From assembly GCF_029266855.1 (NCBI RefSeq), contig NZ_JAQSWB010000007.1, forward strand, positions 1-64,000: DNA of 64,000 bases, given 5' to 3'. This DNA comes from Fluviicola sp. (lineage in GTDB: Bacteria; Bacteroidota; Bacteroidia; Flavobacteriales_D; Crocinitomicaceae). Positions 1 to 7,301 of this stretch are shown here, one piece after another. Both the position numbers and the translations under genes were made by a program. The notes beneath the pieces were generated by a model. The model was not told the origin of the DNA, searched no databases, and saw only the letters and a program-made list of their open reading frames with translations. How positions within the stretch are numbered: the stretch's first letter is position 1; every line of letters begins with the position of its first letter.

Positions 1-190
1 TTTAACTATGGAATATAGTAGCTATATCCCTCGGTTTTCTGTCTTGTGAGACAGAACCTCAGTCTTCGTCAGCTAGCGCTGACTCTTATCTATGCTTTAA
101 CTATGGAATATAGTAGCTATATCCTTCGGTTTTCTGTCTTGTGAGACAGAACCTCAGTCTTCGTCAGCTAGCGCTGACTCTTATCTATGC
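1..190. repeat. Two tandem 95-bp repeat units, each with three hairpins
   Basis: Bases 1-95 and 96-190 are nearly identical (one visible difference, ccc versus cct at the end of the first hairpin region). The array may start before the window. Each unit holds three short inverted repeats in a row: ATATAG/CTATAT (13-27), TCTGTC/GACAGA (38-55) and GTCAGC/GCTGAC (68-83), repeated 95 bases on. No open reading frame of note lies in it. It resembles a noncoding dispersed hairpin element or structured-RNA repeat, but I cannot name a family. Bases 191-359 hold no recognisable feature. Confidence 0.9.
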
Positions 191-359
191 TTCATTTACG
201 CTTCATTCATGCTTGAATCTAACCTAGAACCAACTTAAATCACATTTGATTTATGCATAAGTTTCAGGAAAACTATAGGAATATGGAACGCAAGGTATTG
301 CGTTCCCACATATTCAAAAAATAAGCTTTGGAGTTAACATCTCTTTAGTGATGAACACT

Positions 360-367
360 TAAATTTG
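360..367 (+). promoter_or_regulatory. -7 promoter box TAAATTTG for fsr
   Basis: Matches the Bacteroidota -7 consensus TAnnTTTG. Only four bases separate it from the ATG at 372, so the transcript would start at or beside the start codon. No convincing -33 box lies at canonical spacing. Confidence 0.6.
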
Positions 368-371
368 CAGT

Positions 372-1616
372 ATGAAAGCAGAAAGCACCGAAGAGATTTT
401 AGGAGAAACAGTCAAATCAATACCATTTGACGCCAAAAAAACAGTTTACCCGATTCTATTTGCTGTTTGTTGCGGTCACTTTCTGAATGATCTGATGCAG
501 GCAGTACTTCCGGCTTCTTATCCGCTGTTAAAAGATTCTTATCACTTGAGTTACACCCAAATCGGCTTTATTACGTTTGCTTTTCAAATAACATCTTCTC
601 TTTTGCAACCCGTAGTCGGTACTTTCACAGATAAGAAGCCGCAACCTTATTCTTTCACGGCGGGAATGATCTTTGCCTTTTCCGGGCTGATCACTTTATC
701 ATTTGCATCGAACTTCATTACCATTCTTTTGGCGGCCTGCCTGATAGGGATCGGATCTTCTATTTTTCACCCGGAAGCTTCGCGAGTGGCTTATTATGCT
801 TCGGGAGGAAGAAGAGGATTTGCCCAATCGATTTTCCAACTGGGAGGAAACGGCGGAAGCGCCATCGGTCCTTTGCTGATTGCATTCATTGCTATTCCCT
901 TTGGTCAATATACAATTGCTTTTTTTGCACTTTTCGCTGTCCTGGGAGGCTTTATTCTATTTAAGGTCAGCAACTGGTATAAGAGCTATCTTTCACACAG
1001 TTCTTTCAAGAAAAACGCTTACAACGAGGAGCCACTGGGTTTATCACAATCGCGAATCATCATCTCAATCATCATCCTGCTGCTATTGATTTTCTCCAAA
1101 TACTTCTTCACGGCCAGTATTTCGAACTATTATGTCTTTTACCTGGAGGAGAAATTCAGCCTTTCTGAAACGGCTGCTCAAATGCACCTGTTTTTATATT
1201 TAATGGCATTTACCCTCGGAACATTGTTTGGCGGTCCGCTTGGCGATCGTTTCGGGAGGAAAAAGATTATCTGGTTCTCTATTTTAGGTGCCGCGCCGTT
1301 TTCACTTGCCTTACCTTATATTGACAGCTTATTTTGGACGAGTGTGTGCATTGTATTTGCAGGAGCTATTTTAGCCTCTGCTTTTTCGTCTATTTTAGTG
1401 TATGCCCAGGAACTTTTACCCGGAAGAATCGGAATGGTCTCCGGGTTATTTTACGGATTTGCCTTCGGGATGGGCGGACTTGGCTCAGCCATTTTAGGAG
1501 GGATTATTGACAAAACAAGTGTGACCTATGTTTATCATTTGTGTTCCTATCTGCCTTTGATCGGAATGGTGACGGTGTTTTTGCCGAATATTAAGAAGAG
1601 AAGAGCAAAGAAATGA
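372..1616 (+). CDS. fsr: MFS efflux transporter, fosmidomycin-resistance (Fsr) type
   Basis: A 414-residue inner-membrane major facilitator protein. About twelve hydrophobic segments are visible in two halves, split by a basic loop near residues 205-220. The segment DLMQAVLPASYPLLK with a following long second helix is typical of the Fsr family, as is the IFHPEASR stretch (about residues 130-140). The motif GGPLGDRFGRKK near residue 280 is the MFS loop signature in the second half. Family members expel fosmidomycin and related compounds by proton antiport; the natural substrate here is unknown. It stands alone, convergent with tsaB, and an AT-rich inverted repeat (1625-1665) lies just after the stop. 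The ATG at 372 is the only Met before the first helix. Confidence 0.9.
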   Translation: MKAESTEEILGETVKSIPFDAKKTVYPILFAVCCGHFLNDLMQAVLPASYPLLKDSYHLSYTQIGFITFAFQITSSLLQPVVGTFTDKKPQPYSFTAGMIFAFSGLITLSFASNFITILLAACLIGIGSSIFHPEASRVAYYASGGRRGFAQSIFQLGGNGGSAIGPLLIAFIAIPFGQYTIAFFALFAVLGGFILFKVSNWYKSYLSHSSFKKNAYNEEPLGLSQSRIIISIIILLLLIFSKYFFTASISNYYVFYLEEKFSLSETAAQMHLFLYLMAFTLGTLFGGPLGDRFGRKKIIWFSILGAAPFSLALPYIDSLFWTSVCIVFAGAILASAFSSILVYAQELLPGRIGMVSGLFYGFAFGMGGLGSAILGGIIDKTSVTYVYHLCSYLPLIGMVTVFLPNIKKRRAKK

Positions 1617-1681
1617 TTAATTAGTAATTATCAATGTTATAAGAAGAGTTAGTTCCTGATAATTAAACCATTAATGATTTA

Positions 1682-2350
1682 TCATTTCTTAGCGGGTGCC
1701 TGATAAAACTCCTTTAAATAGGCAGGTTCGAAATAGGCTACATCTTCAAACTCCTGCTTCAAAAACTTCTGGTAAGCAATCGCTATTTGTCCTTTAGCCG
1801 AAGGTTCCAGGTCCAAATCAAACTCAATATTGCGGTTTGCCCAAAGTTCCTGCATCTTATCTGCGCCATCTCCAAAACAAACAAAGGGTTCAAAATCCAG
1901 GTAGGAATTTTCATCCAACACATCTGCACTTAGGGGTTTCAAAATCTCTGCTTCAAAATTGGTGATCAAAGAAAACACTTCCATTCTTCTCGCATCGATC
2001 ATGGGACAAAGGTTCGAAAAAGGATATACAATCCGTGCCACTTCGGCCAAAGACTGAAGCGTATCAACCGCAATCAGCGGAATATTCAAGGCATAACATA
2101 ATCCTTTGGCAGTTGAAACTCCGATTCTCAACCCGGTATAAGATCCCGGACCTGCGGAAACAGAAACTGCCGTTAAATTTTGAGTGGTAATTCCCTGTAA
2201 GTCCAGCACTTTCTGAACAAGAACAGTGAGCTGTTCCCCATGAGAATATCCCTCATCTTTGAATTCCTGAAGCTGGATTATTTCTCCATTTAAAGACAAT
2301 GCAACAGAACATACTTTAGTTGCAGTTTCAATATGTAAAATCGTCGTCAT
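1682..2350 (-). CDS. tsaB: tRNA threonylcarbamoyladenosine biosynthesis protein TsaB
   Basis: A 223-residue protein of the ASKHA fold. It starts MTTILHIETAT, the usual TsaB amino terminus, and has VSAGPGSYTGLRIGVSTAKG around residues 75-95, the most conserved TsaB block. TsaB is the catalytically inactive partner that dimerises with TsaD and, with TsaE, makes t6A37 on ANN-decoding tRNAs in the cytoplasm. The ATG at 2350 was preferred to an upstream in-frame start at 2383 because homologues begin at MTT and the longer form would overlap the preceding gene. It is the last gene of a leftward group, four bases after a small secreted-protein gene. Confidence 0.93.
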   Translation of the reverse strand: MTTILHIETATKVCSVALSLNGEIIQLQEFKDEGYSHGEQLTVLVQKVLDLQGITTQNLTAVSVSAGPGSYTGLRIGVSTAKGLCYALNIPLIAVDTLQSLAEVARIVYPFSNLCPMIDARRMEVFSLITNFEAEILKPLSADVLDENSYLDFEPFVCFGDGADKMQELWANRNIEFDLDLEPSAKGQIAIAYQKFLKQEFEDVAYFEPAYLKEFYQAPAKK

Positions 2351-2354
2351 TTTT

Positions 2355-2726
2355 TCAGTTTGGAAAAGCACGACAGATATCATGCTTCATGTGCAATAAA
2401 GTACCGATCGTTTTAAATTTATTTCGTTTCTGAACCCAGGTATAAGCTAAATCAACTGTTTCCTCTTTCATTTCCCCATCTATGGAATATTTCAAAACAA
2501 CTTCATAAAAGTCCTCATACCCGGTTTTTCGTACGTAAGCATCTTTCATTCGAACCATCCTGGGAATATCATCGTCGCAACAACCGCAAAAGAGGTAAAT
2601 GTATTTGTATTGAACAATGCATTCCATAGCCTTGTATGCATCCTGCTTACTCAAATATGCCAACTGATCTGCTTTAGCCGAAAAGCATCCGATCAGGAAG
2701 AAAAATAGGAATAACAATCCTTTCAT
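2355..2726 (-). CDS. Small secreted or lipoprotein of unknown function with a CGCC motif
   Basis: A 123-residue protein I do not recognise. It begins MKGLLFLFFFLIGC, a short hydrophobic signal ending in a lipobox-like LIGC, so it may be a lipoprotein; cleavage after SAKA is the alternative. The mature part has a YLFCGCCDDD cluster near residue 45, suited to metal or disulfide chemistry, and another Cys near the end. The start at 2726 was chosen because it gives the signal sequence and leaves a 10-base gap after the response-regulator gene; an upstream start at 2789 would overlap that gene. Its position between a regulator and tsaB suggests co-transcription but no function. Confidence 0.75.
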   Translation of the reverse strand: MKGLLFLFFFLIGCFSAKADQLAYLSKQDAYKAMECIVQYKYIYLFCGCCDDDIPRMVRMKDAYVRKTGYEDFYEVVLKYSIDGEMKEETVDLAYTWVQKRNKFKTIGTLLHMKHDICRAFPN

Positions 2727-2736
2727 TCGTTTATTT

Positions 2737-3429
2737 TTAGAGCAGAACTTCCAGTTTGAAACCGATACCGTGAATATTTGAAATTGCAATTTTAGGATCC
2801 ATCACAAAGTATTTTCTCAGTTTAGTGATAAATACATCCATGCTTCTGCCTGCAAAATAATCATCCTGTCCCCAAACAGCAGTTAAAATATTTTCTCTCG
2901 GAACTACCGAATTTTTGAACTTACAGAGGATCTTTAATACCATCGCTTCCTTTTTCGTGAGTGTTTTCTCGAACTCCGGGTGCTTCAGGGTAAAGTTCTC
3001 GGTATCGAACGTATACGATCCGATCTGTACCAATTTCAGTGGGGGTTCATCCTGAATATTAACCCGTTTCAGGAGTGCCTTTATTCGAACCGAAAGCTCA
3101 TCAAAAGAGAAGGGTTTGGTCAGATAATCATCTCCGCCTGCATTGAATCCTGCGATCTTATCCTCCGTCATTGCTTTTGCGGTAAGGAAAAGGATCGGGA
3201 CATCCTGATTCATAGTCCGGATCTCACGTGCCAGGGTAAAACCATCTTTTTTCGGCATCATTACGTCAAAAATACAGAGGTGAAATTCATCTTCAGAAAA
3301 GCGCATATGGCCATCCATTCCGTTTGTACAAAGTACCACCTGGTAGCCTTCCGATTTTAACTGATCCGAAATTACAAATCCCAAATTGGCATCATCTTCA
3401 ACCAATAATATTTTAGCCTTCGCTTTCAT
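2737..3429 (-). CDS. OmpR-family response regulator (orphan)
   Basis: A 230-residue two-domain regulator. Receiver domain residues 6-120: acidic pair E11/D12/D13, phospho-acceptor D55 in FDVMMP, T83 and K105. The carboxy half is a winged-helix DNA-binding domain (KEAMVLKILCK and GRSMDVFITKLRKYF). It resembles the RprY-like regulators of Bacteroidota. No sensor kinase lies next to it, so its partner must be elsewhere. It is first in a leftward group with a small secreted protein and tsaB. Its upstream region holds a promoter box and a terminator-like hairpin (3511-3592) that could attenuate it. Confidence 0.9.
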   Translation of the reverse strand: MKAKAKILLVEDDANLGFVISDQLKSEGYQVVLCTNGMDGHMRFSEDEFHLCIFDVMMPKKDGFTLAREIRTMNQDVPILFLTAKAMTEDKIAGFNAGGDDYLTKPFSFDELSVRIKALLKRVNIQDEPPLKLVQIGSYTFDTENFTLKHPEFEKTLTKKEAMVLKILCKFKNSVVPRENILTAVWGQDDYFAGRSMDVFITKLRKYFVMDPKIAISNIHGIGFKLEVLL

Positions 3430-3510
3430 TCTAAAATGATTGTTTTTGTGAAGATAGTAAGAAATCGTTTCGGGTTAAATTATCTCTAAAAAATAGAATG
3501 GAAGCTGCTA

Positions 3511-3580
3511 AAAAAAGATAAGAGCTCAAGACGGGCGTCCTAAGCTCTTATCACACTAATCAACCTAACCTACTACTACT
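3511..3580 (-). ncRNA. Candidate ~70-nt small RNA or leader attenuator
   Basis: Reading the minus strand, a TATCTTTG box (3592-3585) is followed within about 35 bases by a strong hairpin: GATAAGAGCT pairs with AGCTCTTATC (3543-3552 with 3517-3526), with an inner GACG/CGTC stem, and then seven T residues. The predicted RNA begins near 3580 with a (GTA)n run. It contains no convincing reading frame. Either it is an independent small RNA or it is an attenuator in the leader of the response regulator whose ATG lies about 80 bases further on. The structure is seen directly; the role is inference. Confidence 0.5.
3517..3552 (-). terminator. Intrinsic terminator-like hairpin plus T tract
   Basis: A 10-bp perfect stem (GATAAGAGCT/AGCTCTTATC) with an internal four-pair stem, followed on the minus strand by TTTTTTT. 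It lies upstream of the regulator gene, not after a coding sequence. Confidence 0.7.
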
Positions 3581-3584
3581 ACAG

Positions 3585-3592
3585 CAAAGATA
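3585..3592 (-). promoter_or_regulatory. -7 box TATCTTTG upstream of hairpin
   Basis: Matches TAnnTTTG on the minus strand and points into the candidate small RNA and then the response regulator. No clear -33 box is visible. Confidence 0.5.
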
Positions 3593-3982
3593 AGCCATTA
3601 TACCGTTGGTTTTTCACTTTTCGGAAAGACATGCAAAAAAGAACAAATAAAGGATTTAAAGAATGCTTTAAACGAATGTATATTCCTTACGTTAAATAAT
3701 TCACTGATCTGTCATTTAGTTCTACATTTGAACCGATTAATCAACAGATACGATCGATTAAATAATTATTACCTGGGTACATTACCAAGTTAAGATTCCA
3801 ATAAAGACAACTTTTTTTGACGAAAAAAAATTCTTTTTTCATGTTGAATGGATAAAATGATTGATGAACGGATTTTTTAACAACTCCCGATCAAAACACT
3901 TCACCCAAGCCTCTTTTTTACTATCCCGTTTTAGTTAAAGCAATTAAATTCACGAATCTCAAGCCTACTTAAAATACTTTCT

Positions 3983-3990
3983 TACCTTTG
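3983..3990 (+). promoter_or_regulatory. -7 box TACCTTTG for the PhoB-like regulator
   Basis: Matches TAnnTTTG 24 bases before the ATG at 4015. It overlaps a potential TTG start at 3988, which argues that translation begins at 4015. The stretch 3600-3982 is otherwise AT-rich with no gene; another loose box (TACATTTG) is at 3723-3730. Confidence 0.65.
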
Positions 3991-4014
3991 AAAGTATCTA
4001 GAACTCACGAAGAA

Positions 4015-4686
4015 ATGGATAAAATTTTAATAGTTGACGATGAAGAAGATATCCGGGAAATCCTTGGGTATAACTTAAAGAAAGAAGGCTTTAAAGTGTT
4101 CCTGGCGGAAAACGGTCAAACCGGCATTCGTCTGTGCAAAGAAGAGAAACCCGATCTGGTGATTTTAGATGTCATGATGCCCGGTATGGATGGTATTGAA
4201 GTTTGCGAGCAAATTAGAAATACGCCAGGCCTGGAGAATGTGCTCATTTGTTTTTTAACGGCCAGAAATGAAGATTACAGTCAAATTGCCGGATTAGATG
4301 CCGGTGCTGATGATTACATTTCCAAACCGATCAAACCAAGAGTACTGATAAGCAGAGTTCACGCCTTATTGAGGCGAAAAGAAGCTGTTCAGACAAAACC
4401 TGCCGGAACTCCCGATCTTGTTATTAACCGCGAAAAATACCTGGTTATTAAAAACGGGGAAACCCTGCATTTGCCTAAGAAGGAATTTGAACTGTTAGCA
4501 TTACTTGCTTCCAGGCCGGAGGTTGTTTTCGAAAGAGATGTCATCCTGGAACGCGTATGGGGTACCGACATCATAGTAGGCGACCGCACAATTGATGTGC
4601 ATGTTCGGAAACTAAGAGAGAAAATCGGCGACGATTATATCCAGACAGTAAAAGGAATCGGTTATAGATTCAGAGGAGATAAATAA
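4015..4686 (+). CDS. PhoB-like OmpR-family response regulator (copy 1)
   Basis: A 223-residue regulator. Receiver domain about residues 2-118: D8/D9, phospho-acceptor D52 in LDVMMPGMDG, T82 and K104. The trans-activation domain has LPKKEFELLALLASRP and the recognition segment DRTIDVHVRKLREKIG. The carboxy half closely matches that of the regulator at 45326, so the two are paralogues. It has no adjacent kinase, but the next genes are a phosphate porin, DUF47 protein and PiT permease, which supports a phosphate role. The start was set at MDKILIVDDEED because the promoter box overlaps the earlier TTG. Confidence 0.88.
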   Translation: MDKILIVDDEEDIREILGYNLKKEGFKVFLAENGQTGIRLCKEEKPDLVILDVMMPGMDGIEVCEQIRNTPGLENVLICFLTARNEDYSQIAGLDAGADDYISKPIKPRVLISRVHALLRRKEAVQTKPAGTPDLVINREKYLVIKNGETLHLPKKEFELLALLASRPEVVFERDVILERVWGTDIIVGDRTIDVHVRKLREKIGDDYIQTVKGIGYRFRGDK

Positions 4687-5003
4687 CGGAATCATATTAA
4701 AGAGAAATTGTAAGGTCGGAAAAATTTCGGAGTAAGTCAGGTGACTCTGAAAAGAGTCCTTAAGAACTTAACGTGGAATAATTTGGCACGCAGATTTCGC
4801 AGACTCCGACAAGGTCGGAGCGCAGATTGCAACTTACTGACTGCCTCTTTTTGCGCAAAATTCCTTAACCTTTTGATATACCTGAAAAAGCGAGTGTCCG
4901 CCGTGGCGGACACTAAAACCTAATGCATCTGTGGCAGAAAATAAGACTGGGTGATCCCGATAGCCACCGGGAGCGATTAATTCCCAAAATTTCTGTCCTT
5001 ACT
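4687..5003. other. Intergenic region with several hairpins, no gene seen
   Basis: About 317 bases between convergent genes. It contains GACTC/GAGTC (near 4743-4757), a CTCCGAC/GTCGGAG hairpin near 4806-4822 inside 'gcagattt' style repeat sequence, and the hairpin AGTGTCCGCC/GGCGGACACT at 4893-4914. The last stem also occurs at 57774-57791. The 60-codon frame here shows no recognisable protein features. Confidence 0.6.
4893..4914. repeat. GTGTCCGCC/GGCGGACAC hairpin, shared with 57774-57791
   Basis: Ten-base-pair stem with a two-base centre. An almost identical palindrome forms the terminator after the gldN paralogue, where a T tract follows. Here no T tract follows, so it looks like a dispersed element copy. 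Confidence 0.7.
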
Positions 5004-6218
5004 TTAAATTCCTAATTCGATTTGAAAGATTGCCCCGAATCTTCCCGACTCCGTTTTTGCACGTAAATCACCCGTAAGCTGGTACAATAGGTTACCCTGA
5101 ACTTTCACCCGGTGACCGTAAAGGTATTTGGTAACTCCAAGTTGAAACTCCTGGTTCTTTTTCAGGTTTATCCCTGGAAAAGCAGGGTCATTATATACAG
5201 AAGAGAATGGTGTAATTTCCGCATACCTCAGTGCAATTTCCCAATTAGATTTAAACAGGTAACTGACCTGCTGCAAAAAGCCGTTTCCGGCATAAATCGG
5301 CTGAAGGCTTAAACTATCCGAAGTATATGTAATCGGATTGGAGCAATCACGCTGCATAAACTCACTGTAAAGCGCAAATCCTTTGTACTTGAACAATAAA
5401 TCCAGCGATATGGTCGTCATATCTGTTTTGGTATACAAATCACGTCCCAATTGTCCTCCGGCACGTACAGCATCATCATTAAAATTGTACGACGCACCAA
5501 TGGATAATTTGGGTTTCTGTTCACGTTCCAAATCACCTTCCTGGTAATCATTTTTATCCGTAAAAGATCCAAAAGGCAAAGCTTCAATTCTTCCTGTATA
5601 ACTTAATCCGCTGTTTGAATTGCTGCTGTTTCTCCCCTCCCCGGAAGTAAGCGCACCAAGAACAGCAAAATACTTACTCTTATACGCACCAAAGAATCCG
5701 AAATCACGATCAATGGTGAAAGTTGCATTCACAATGGAACGGTCTGCGAACTGCTGATCTCCGGATGAAATAACTCGCTGCCTGTTTCCCGGAAGCTTTG
5801 TTTGCCCGAAACCGAATTTCAAATTTCTAAACGGTTCATAATAGATAACAGCATCACGAACAATATTTACACTTGTATTTACCGTGGATTCCTGGGTCAT
5901 ATCCCAATCCATATCACCCCGTGAAAATGCCAGCTGAAGTTTATAAGTCAGTTTAGGACTATATACAAATCCCTCCATTTTCAAGCGGAGTCTCCGTACA
6001 CGGAACTCATAGGATCCTGCAGACAAATCATCATCGCTTCGTGTCAGCATTGCCGCACGGTTCTGCATACGAAACTGAAGACGCATTGAAAAAAGAGAAT
6101 CCTTTCCCACAAACTCAATTCCTTTTTGCGGTTTGGTTAAGATCGAAAGGTCAATCTTTTTTTGTGAAAAGATCCAATTACTGATTAATAATGTACTTAA
6201 AAATAGAAAATGCTTCAT
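5004..6218 (-). CDS. Phosphate-selective porin (OprO/OprP family)
   Basis: About 404 residues with a signal peptide (MKHFLFLSTLLISNWIFSQ). The mature part alternates aromatic and polar residues in the way of an outer-membrane beta barrel and ends in GAIFQIELGI. The early segment SMRLQFRMQNRAAML and the VRRLRLKMEGFVYSPKLTYKLQ stretch are typical of the OprO/OprP-like porins of Bacteroidota. Predicted role: diffusion of phosphate or polyphosphate through the outer membrane. It is divergent from the DUF47-PiT pair and next to a PhoB-like regulator, and Pho-box-like repeats lie upstream. In-frame starts at 6233 and 6314 also exist; 6218 gives the cleanest signal peptide. Confidence 0.82.
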   Translation of the reverse strand: MKHFLFLSTLLISNWIFSQKKIDLSILTKPQKGIEFVGKDSLFSMRLQFRMQNRAAMLTRSDDDLSAGSYEFRVRRLRLKMEGFVYSPKLTYKLQLAFSRGDMDWDMTQESTVNTSVNIVRDAVIYYEPFRNLKFGFGQTKLPGNRQRVISSGDQQFADRSIVNATFTIDRDFGFFGAYKSKYFAVLGALTSGEGRNSSNSNSGLSYTGRIEALPFGSFTDKNDYQEGDLEREQKPKLSIGASYNFNDDAVRAGGQLGRDLYTKTDMTTISLDLLFKYKGFALYSEFMQRDCSNPITYTSDSLSLQPIYAGNGFLQQVSYLFKSNWEIALRYAEITPFSSVYNDPAFPGINLKKNQEFQLGVTKYLYGHRVKVQGNLLYQLTGDLRAKTESGRFGAIFQIELGI

Positions 6219-6296
6219 GCCAAATGAGTTCATTAATGTATTCTTACTGTTAGTTGGGTTTTTAATTCCGAAAGAACAGTTTTGATATTTTTTTGG

Positions 6297-6304
6297 CAAA
6301 ACTA
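6297..6304 (-). promoter_or_regulatory. -7 box TAGTTTTG for the porin gene
   Basis: Minus-strand match to TAnnTTTG, giving a leader of roughly 70 bases before the ATG at 6218. It overlaps the codons of the longest annotated-style frame (start 6314), which favours a downstream start. Confidence 0.5.
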
Positions 6305-6353
6305 ATGGCTTCACACTGAATTAATGTATAACAAACGATAGTTTAATCGTTTG

Positions 6354-6384
6354 ATAACATTTTTAATATTTACTTAACATTGAG
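6354..6384. promoter_or_regulatory. Pho-box-like array, porin side
   Basis: Three related heptamers, ATAACAT (6355), TTAATAT (6364) and TTAACAT (6375), spaced about 10-11 bases apart, upstream of the porin promoter box. The last is part of CTTAACATTGA, the same 11-mer found at 6457. Direct repeats with one-turn spacing are how PhoB/PhoP-type regulators bind DNA in other phyla; use here is inference. Confidence 0.45.
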
Positions 6385-6456
6385 CCCTGTTTTGTGAACT
6401 TTATCGCTTTGAATTCACTGTTTAATTCCCGTTTCTTCTCTTTCAAAAAACCCATT

Positions 6457-6478
6457 CTTAACATTGACTTAACATTAG
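6457..6478. promoter_or_regulatory. Pho-box-like direct repeat CTTAACATTGA-CTTAACATTAG
   Basis: Two abutting 11-mers, identical in nine positions. The layout equals a classic PhoB box of two 11-bp direct repeats. It lies midway between the divergent porin and DUF47-PiT genes. Confidence 0.55.
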
Positions 6479-6550
6479 GAATCCCATAATCACCTCAAAC
6501 ACTGGCACTTTACATAAAACACCTTCTATAATCGCCTGCAAGCGTCCAAC

Positions 6551-6572
6551 TTTACCATTTCGTTAACATTTG
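6551..6572 (+). promoter_or_regulatory. Degenerate Pho-box-like repeat before the DUF47-PiT promoter
   Basis: TTTACCATTTC followed directly by GTTAACATTTG: two 11-mers matching at eight positions, ending 32 bases before the -7 box at 6605. This is where an activator touching the -35 region would bind. Confidence 0.4.
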
Positions 6573-6604
6573 TATTCTTCGAAACATCCTCGATAAACTA
6601 GAAT

Positions 6605-6612
6605 TACATTTG
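6605..6612 (+). promoter_or_regulatory. -7 box TACATTTG for DUF47-PiT operon
   Basis: Matches TAnnTTTG 26 bases before the ATG at 6639. Confidence 0.65.
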
Positions 6613-6638
6613 CGCCATCAATATTAAGATTTAAAAAA

Positions 6639-7277
6639 ATGGGAATTTTAAAGTTTTTTTTACCAAAAGACAAAGTGTTTTACTCTTTATTTGAAGAGGC
6701 TTCTCAAAACCTGGAAGCAATTGCAGGTAAGCTGGTATTATGTGTAAACGAATCCGATTATAATAAGAGAGCAACCATTATCAAAGAAATGGAAGACCTG
6801 GAGCATCAGAATGATGACTTAACACACAAGATCTTTGTTGAATTGGGTAGAAATTTCATTACTCCCTTTGACCGGGAAGATATCCATGCCCTGGCTACTT
6901 CATTAGATGATATCGCAGATTATATTTATGCTTCTGCGAAGAAAATCAACTTCTATAAGGTTGATCCGAACGATTCCGGAATTTTGAAAATGGCCGATGC
7001 CATTCACGATGCCGTTTTAGCAGTTAATGCAGCCGTTAAAGAACTTCGCAATTTGAAAAACACGCAAAAAATCGTTGAGTGTGTGATTAAGATCAACTAT
7101 GTTGAAAATCAGGCGGATGATATTTTCGATCTAAGTATCGAAAAACTATTCGATTCGGATATTGATGCGAAAAGCCTGATCAAAAAACGCGAGATCTACC
7201 AGATTATGGAAGTTGCAACGGACAAATGTGAAGATGCAGGAAACGTGATCGAATCAATCGTTGTAAAATACGCTTAA
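6639..7277 (+). CDS. DUF47 family PhoU-like phosphate transport regulator
   Basis: A 212-residue, almost wholly alpha-helical cytoplasmic protein. Acidic helices carrying the EMEDLEHQNDDLTHKIF, DREDIHALATSLDDIADYI and VENQADDIFDLSIEKLF segments match the PhoU-like DUF47 family, which binds metal clusters and accompanies PiT phosphate permeases. Predicted role: controls or gates the permease encoded 24 bases downstream. Length is normal for the family. The gene is preceded by a promoter box and Pho-box-like repeats, so induction under phosphate limitation is likely. Confidence 0.9.
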   Translation: MGILKFFLPKDKVFYSLFEEASQNLEAIAGKLVLCVNESDYNKRATIIKEMEDLEHQNDDLTHKIFVELGRNFITPFDREDIHALATSLDDIADYIYASAKKINFYKVDPNDSGILKMADAIHDAVLAVNAAVKELRNLKNTQKIVECVIKINYVENQADDIFDLSIEKLFDSDIDAKSLIKKREIYQIMEVATDKCEDAGNVIESIVVKYA

Positions 7278-7301
7278 TACTAATTGGTAAACCAATAAGA
7301 T

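Noticed and set aside
1625-1665. TAATTATCA/TGATAATTA inverted repeat between fsr and tsaB
   Set aside because: A stem is possible but purely AT, with a long spacer and no T tract; too weak to call as a terminator.
4741-4923. A 60-codon frame downstream of the PhoB-like gene
   Set aside because: It starts at GTG, covers several hairpins and the dispersed GTGTCCGCC element, and shows no protein features.
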